Below, piece after piece: positions 4,032 to 6,871 of a stretch of DNA of 6,871 nt. The stretch's first letter is position 1. Every line of letters starts with the position of its first letter. Source of the DNA: Chlamydiota bacterium (lineage in GTDB: Bacteria; Auribacterota; UBA3054; B51-G9); assembly GCA_003648225.1 (NCBI GenBank), contig QMOL01000158.1, forward strand, positions 1 through 6,871. Reading direction: 5' to 3'. Under the pieces are notes generated by a model. The model was not told the DNA's origin and searched no databases. It was given only the letters and a program-made list of their open reading frames with translations. Position numbers and translations under genes: made by a program.

Positions 4032-6871
4032 ATGAAAAAGTTTATTTATATTTTGACAGCGCTTTTTATAGTTACATCACTTTCTTTCGCAAAAACTATC
4101 TTTGAAGATAATTTTAATGTTACCGGCAGCGGGGATGTAAACTACAACTTTGACGAAGCCGGCAGGCAATCAGGAACCGCTGCGGAAATATTATATAGCA
4201 TAAATGGGGGCGGAGCATACGTAACCAACGCCGGACATTACGCAGGAAAATGCGTTTTAAATCCTCAAGCTGCTATAACTCCTAATCATAATTTTATTGA
4301 ATCAGGGGATTTTAGTATCGAGTACGAACTTACAAGAACAGACGACCCTGGCGCATCAAATAACTGGAATGCAATTTGCTTTGGAAACAACTTTGGCAAT
4401 GTTTGGCCATGGCATGCTGTTCCTGGAGTTTCTCTTGTTTTTGAAAATAAAGGTAGTTATAGTTTTTGGGAGAACGGAACTATGATGCACGCGTTTAGTT
4501 TTCCGGGTCTTTCCTGGTCTAACCCTGTCATAAAAGTAAAGTTTGTAGTTTCACAAGGAGGATTTCCACCAACGCAGGACGCCCGCATCGCTTTATTTTT
4601 AAATGATAAACCTTATCCACTTTCTATTACCAATGGTAATAAATATATATATATTTACAAAGGTGGATTTACTAACAATTATTTTACTCTCCTTTCCTGG
4701 TTAACTCCGGAAATTATTGATAATTTAAAAGTTACTTCTCCATCCGGAAATCCAATTTCTACTGCCGCTTGGACAGGCGATTCAGATTCCGGCATATCGG
4801 CTTCAAAAGTATATACCCATAAAGTTAATTTCGCGACATCTACAAACATAACAATTAACGGTGTTACTTTTAACGGCAGTCCCTCAAATCTTATGTCAGG
4901 CGCAAACTGGGAACTGAGAACTGAAACGCCCGGAGGAAGTTATACTGCCTTCGACCTGTATGCAATTTTCAGCAATAATTTTAATGTTACGCCTCAAAGT
5001 CAATTTTTAATAACTAATATTCTTTATAATGGTGTCGATTCGGGCGGTCTTACACTCACAGGATTGGACCCGGGAAAAACTTATACTCTTAAACTTTACA
5101 GTGTAGGCAACGATTATCTCGCGCCAAACGGTCGCCCGGTCTTCTTTTCTACAAGCGACGGCGGAGCAATAACTCTTGAAAATCAAAATGAATTTGGAGT
5201 CAATAACGGGCAGATTTTAACTTACAGTTATGTTGCTCCTGAAAGCGGAGTGTTTTCAATTTCCGCTTCACATACAAATCTGCCGAATGCGGTATGGATA
5301 TGGTATGCTTTCAGCAATGAGATTTCCCCGCCGACGGCGCCGGCAGCGATTACGGCTTCGCAGGGCGATTTCACGAGTAAAATTAATGTTTCGTGGACTG
5401 CGATCAGCGACGCCGATTCTTATTCATTATTAAGATCGTTAACCCCTGATACAAACGCGGCAACGGTTATTTCCGCTTCAATTACAACAAATGTTTTTGA
5501 TGATACAACGGTTGCGCAGGCAACGTACTATTATTATTGGGTGAAAGCTTGCAACATTGGAGGGTGCAGCGCACTCACCGGTCCGGCTGTCGGATTCACT
5601 TCCAGCCCTAATCCTCCTGATAAACCAACAAATTTATCTCCGACAGGTTTTTCTGAAGAAGCCGCTCCGGTTGACTTATCAGCTTCCGCGTATTCCGACC
5701 CGGGCGGTTATGTTTTTGCGGCAAGCCGCTGGCAACTTTCTGATTCAACTGATTTCTCATCTCCTTCTTGGGACTCCGGAAACATTAATCCGCTTACGTC
5801 AATTACTGTGCCAAAGAACGCTACAGTTTCCGCGACAAATTACTGGCGAGTAAAATATAGAAACGAATTTAATACATGGAGTGAGTGGTCAGACGCGACA
5901 TCATTTATTTTAACGTCCGCGCCAATTACTTCCGCGACAGTTTTTATGGATAGTTTCAGTGTATCAAAACCGGGAGATGTAAACTCGGATTATAATCTGC
6001 CGTGCAGACAATCAGGTGTTGCTTCACCTGAAATGTATGTTTATTCCGGAGCAACAAAACTCGGCGCAGATTCTTCCACGCCAAATAAACTTGAACTTGG
6101 CGTCAACGCCGGCTGTTCTCCCGCGCACAGTTTTCAAGAAGCATCAAATTTTAAAATTGAGTTTGACGTTAACTTACACAATTTCGATGGTTCAGCGGGT
6201 TGGCTTTCATGCTCGTTTGGTAAAGATGATAATTCTGATTTATGGCCTGTCGGCGATTCGGGTCTTGCGGCGCTTTTTTCCGCGAATTCTGTTTTTCAGA
6301 TGTTTGACGGGAAAGACCAAGTCGCAACTTATTCAGTTATTCCGATAAATAAACAGCTTCATGTTTTGATTACCTCGAGCACTTTAGCTTACGATGAAGA
6401 TGATCCTGTTTACTGCAGCGTATTTGTTGACGGTGTGCCGCAGGTTATTGAAAATCCGACTGTTAATAATCATCACATGTTTTATTTCACACGTCTTCAA
6501 GATTTTAATAAGAATTACGTCTCATTTTTTAATTTTAATTCTGCCGGTTCTACCACTCCGTCTTTAATTGATGACTTTAAAATAACTGCCGCGCCGACTA
6601 ATTTTATCACTGTTCATCAATGGACAGGTGACAGTGACTCGCTCATTGACGACACAAAAACCTACACTCATCTCGCTAATTTTAACGGACCAAATGTTGA
6701 CATAAACGGAAAAACTTTTATTGGCACAGGCACTATTACTAATGATGGTGTGAACTATAATGGTATGACAACTAACGGTTGGACTTTGTTTGATTCTTAC
6801 TATTGGGTGGCTTTCAGAACTGAAACCGTGTCATCATTTCTGTCGGGTGGTTCCAAAGACATCGGCGAATA
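4032..6871 (+). CDS. Large secreted modular protein with duplicated LamG-like/WTGDSDS modules and two fibronectin-type domains (3' end outside window)
   Basis: The frame stays open from ATG 4032 to the right edge (946 codons plus TA). Residues 1-20 are a signal peptide (MKKFIYILTALFIVTSLSFA). Layout: LamG/concanavalin-like unit A, about 24-240, opening FEDNFNV...GDVN with RQSG at 45-48; unit B, about 247-432, opening WTGDSDSGI, with YTHKVNF, ITINGVTFNG and an ending WYAFSNE; fibronectin type III-like domain, about 433-525 (NVSWTAISDADSYSLLR, YYYYWVKACN); a second fibronectin-like domain, about 526-630 (YWRVKYRN 604-611, WSEWSD 616-621); then unit A' from about 638 (FMDSFSV...GDVN, RQSG at 659-662) and unit B' from W864 (WTGDSDSLI, YTHLANF, ITNDGVNYNG), cut by the edge. 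Such architectures bind or display carbohydrate at the cell surface in PVC bacteria. No catalytic domain is visible. A sorting tail may lie beyond the edge. A GGAG ribosome-binding site supports the start. Confidence 0.88.
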   Translation, partial: MKKFIYILTALFIVTSLSFAKTIFEDNFNVTGSGDVNYNFDEAGRQSGTAAEILYSINGGGAYVTNAGHYAGKCVLNPQAAITPNHNFIESGDFSIEYELTRTDDPGASNNWNAICFGNNFGNVWPWHAVPGVSLVFENKGSYSFWENGTMMHAFSFPGLSWSNPVIKVKFVVSQGGFPPTQDARIALFLNDKPYPLSITNGNKYIYIYKGGFTNNYFTLLSWLTPEIIDNLKVTSPSGNPISTAAWTGDSDSGISASKVYTHKVNFATSTNITINGVTFNGSPSNLMSGANWELRTETPGGSYTAFDLYAIFSNNFNVTPQSQFLITNILYNGVDSGGLTLTGLDPGKTYTLKLYSVGNDYLAPNGRPVFFSTSDGGAITLENQNEFGVNNGQILTYSYVAPESGVFSISASHTNLPNAVWIWYAFSNEISPPTAPAAITASQGDFTSKINVSWTAISDADSYSLLRSLTPDTNAATVISASITTNVFDDTTVAQATYYYYWVKACNIGGCSALTGPAVGFTSSPNPPDKPTNLSPTGFSEEAAPVDLSASAYSDPGGYVFAASRWQLSDSTDFSSPSWDSGNINPLTSITVPKNATVSATNYWRVKYRNEFNTWSEWSDATSFILTSAPITSATVFMDSFSVSKPGDVNSDYNLPCRQSGVASPEMYVYSGATKLGADSSTPNKLELGVNAGCSPAHSFQEASNFKIEFDVNLHNFDGSAGWLSCSFGKDDNSDLWPVGDSGLAALFSANSVFQMFDGKDQVATYSVIPINKQLHVLITSSTLAYDEDDPVYCSVFVDGVPQVIENPTVNNHHMFYFTRLQDFNKNYVSFFNFNSAGSTTPSLIDDFKITAAPTNFITVHQWTGDSDSLIDDTKTYTHLANFNGPNVDINGKTFIGTGTITNDGVNYNGMTTNGWTLFDSYYWVAFRTETVSSFLSGGSKDIGE
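4641..4656. repeat. Short (TA)n palindrome inside the large secreted-protein gene
   Basis: A 16-base self-complementary AT run, a T-A dinucleotide repeat with A and T flanks, encodes alternating K-Y-I-Y-I-Y residues in unit A. Simple repeats of this kind can slip and shift the frame, but here the reading frame is intact. Confidence 0.6.

Noticed and set aside
5230..6348. Three plus-strand open frames of 67-110 codons
   Set aside because: All are in the +1 frame within the long secreted-protein gene, whose own frame has no stop over this stretch.

Overview
The window looks like part of a chromosome from the Planctomycetota-Verrucomicrobiota-Lentisphaerota-Kiritimatiellota (PVC) group, probably a low-GC carbohydrate degrader. 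Three things suggest this: a secreted protein with a typical C-terminal PEP-CTERM sorting tail, a very long modular secreted protein with LamG-like and fibronectin-like domains, and a LacI-type regulator beside sugar-enzyme genes. The lineage is an inference from protein style; there is no rRNA or other phylogenetic marker.

Left half, minus strand (transcribed right to left): a LacI-family repressor (2620-1595), a Gfo/Idh/MocA-family oxidoreductase (1541-528), and the first 160 codons of a third gene (482 to the left edge). The third gene may be a glycosidase of the six-hairpin type. Gaps are 53 and 45 bases, so the three probably form one operon for handling a sugar. The third gene is clearly richer in GC than the second.

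Middle (2621-3030): a 410-base divergent control region. It holds a good minus-strand promoter, a good plus-strand promoter, a 24-bp near-palindrome between their -35 boxes, and a 20-bp palindrome just downstream of the plus-strand -10 that has the layout of a LacI-family operator (GCAA-N-CG-N-TTGC). The part next to the LacI gene is filled with an 8-nt-period GGATTA-type repeat and a C-run/G-run hairpin element.

Right half, plus strand: a 291-aa PEP-CTERM secreted protein (3031-3906), a clear intrinsic terminator (3933-3965), and a very large secreted modular protein that opens at 4032 and is still open at the right edge (946 codons). That protein contains two copies of a long module, a LamG-like unit followed by a unit starting WTGDSDS, separated by two fibronectin-type domains.

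Working model: the LacI regulator senses a sugar-derived ligand and controls its own operon and/or the divergent surface-protein genes. The best-supported concrete prediction is the operator at 2935-2954. I saw no CRISPR, tRNA, rRNA, transposase or phage gene, and nothing that looks like a defence system.
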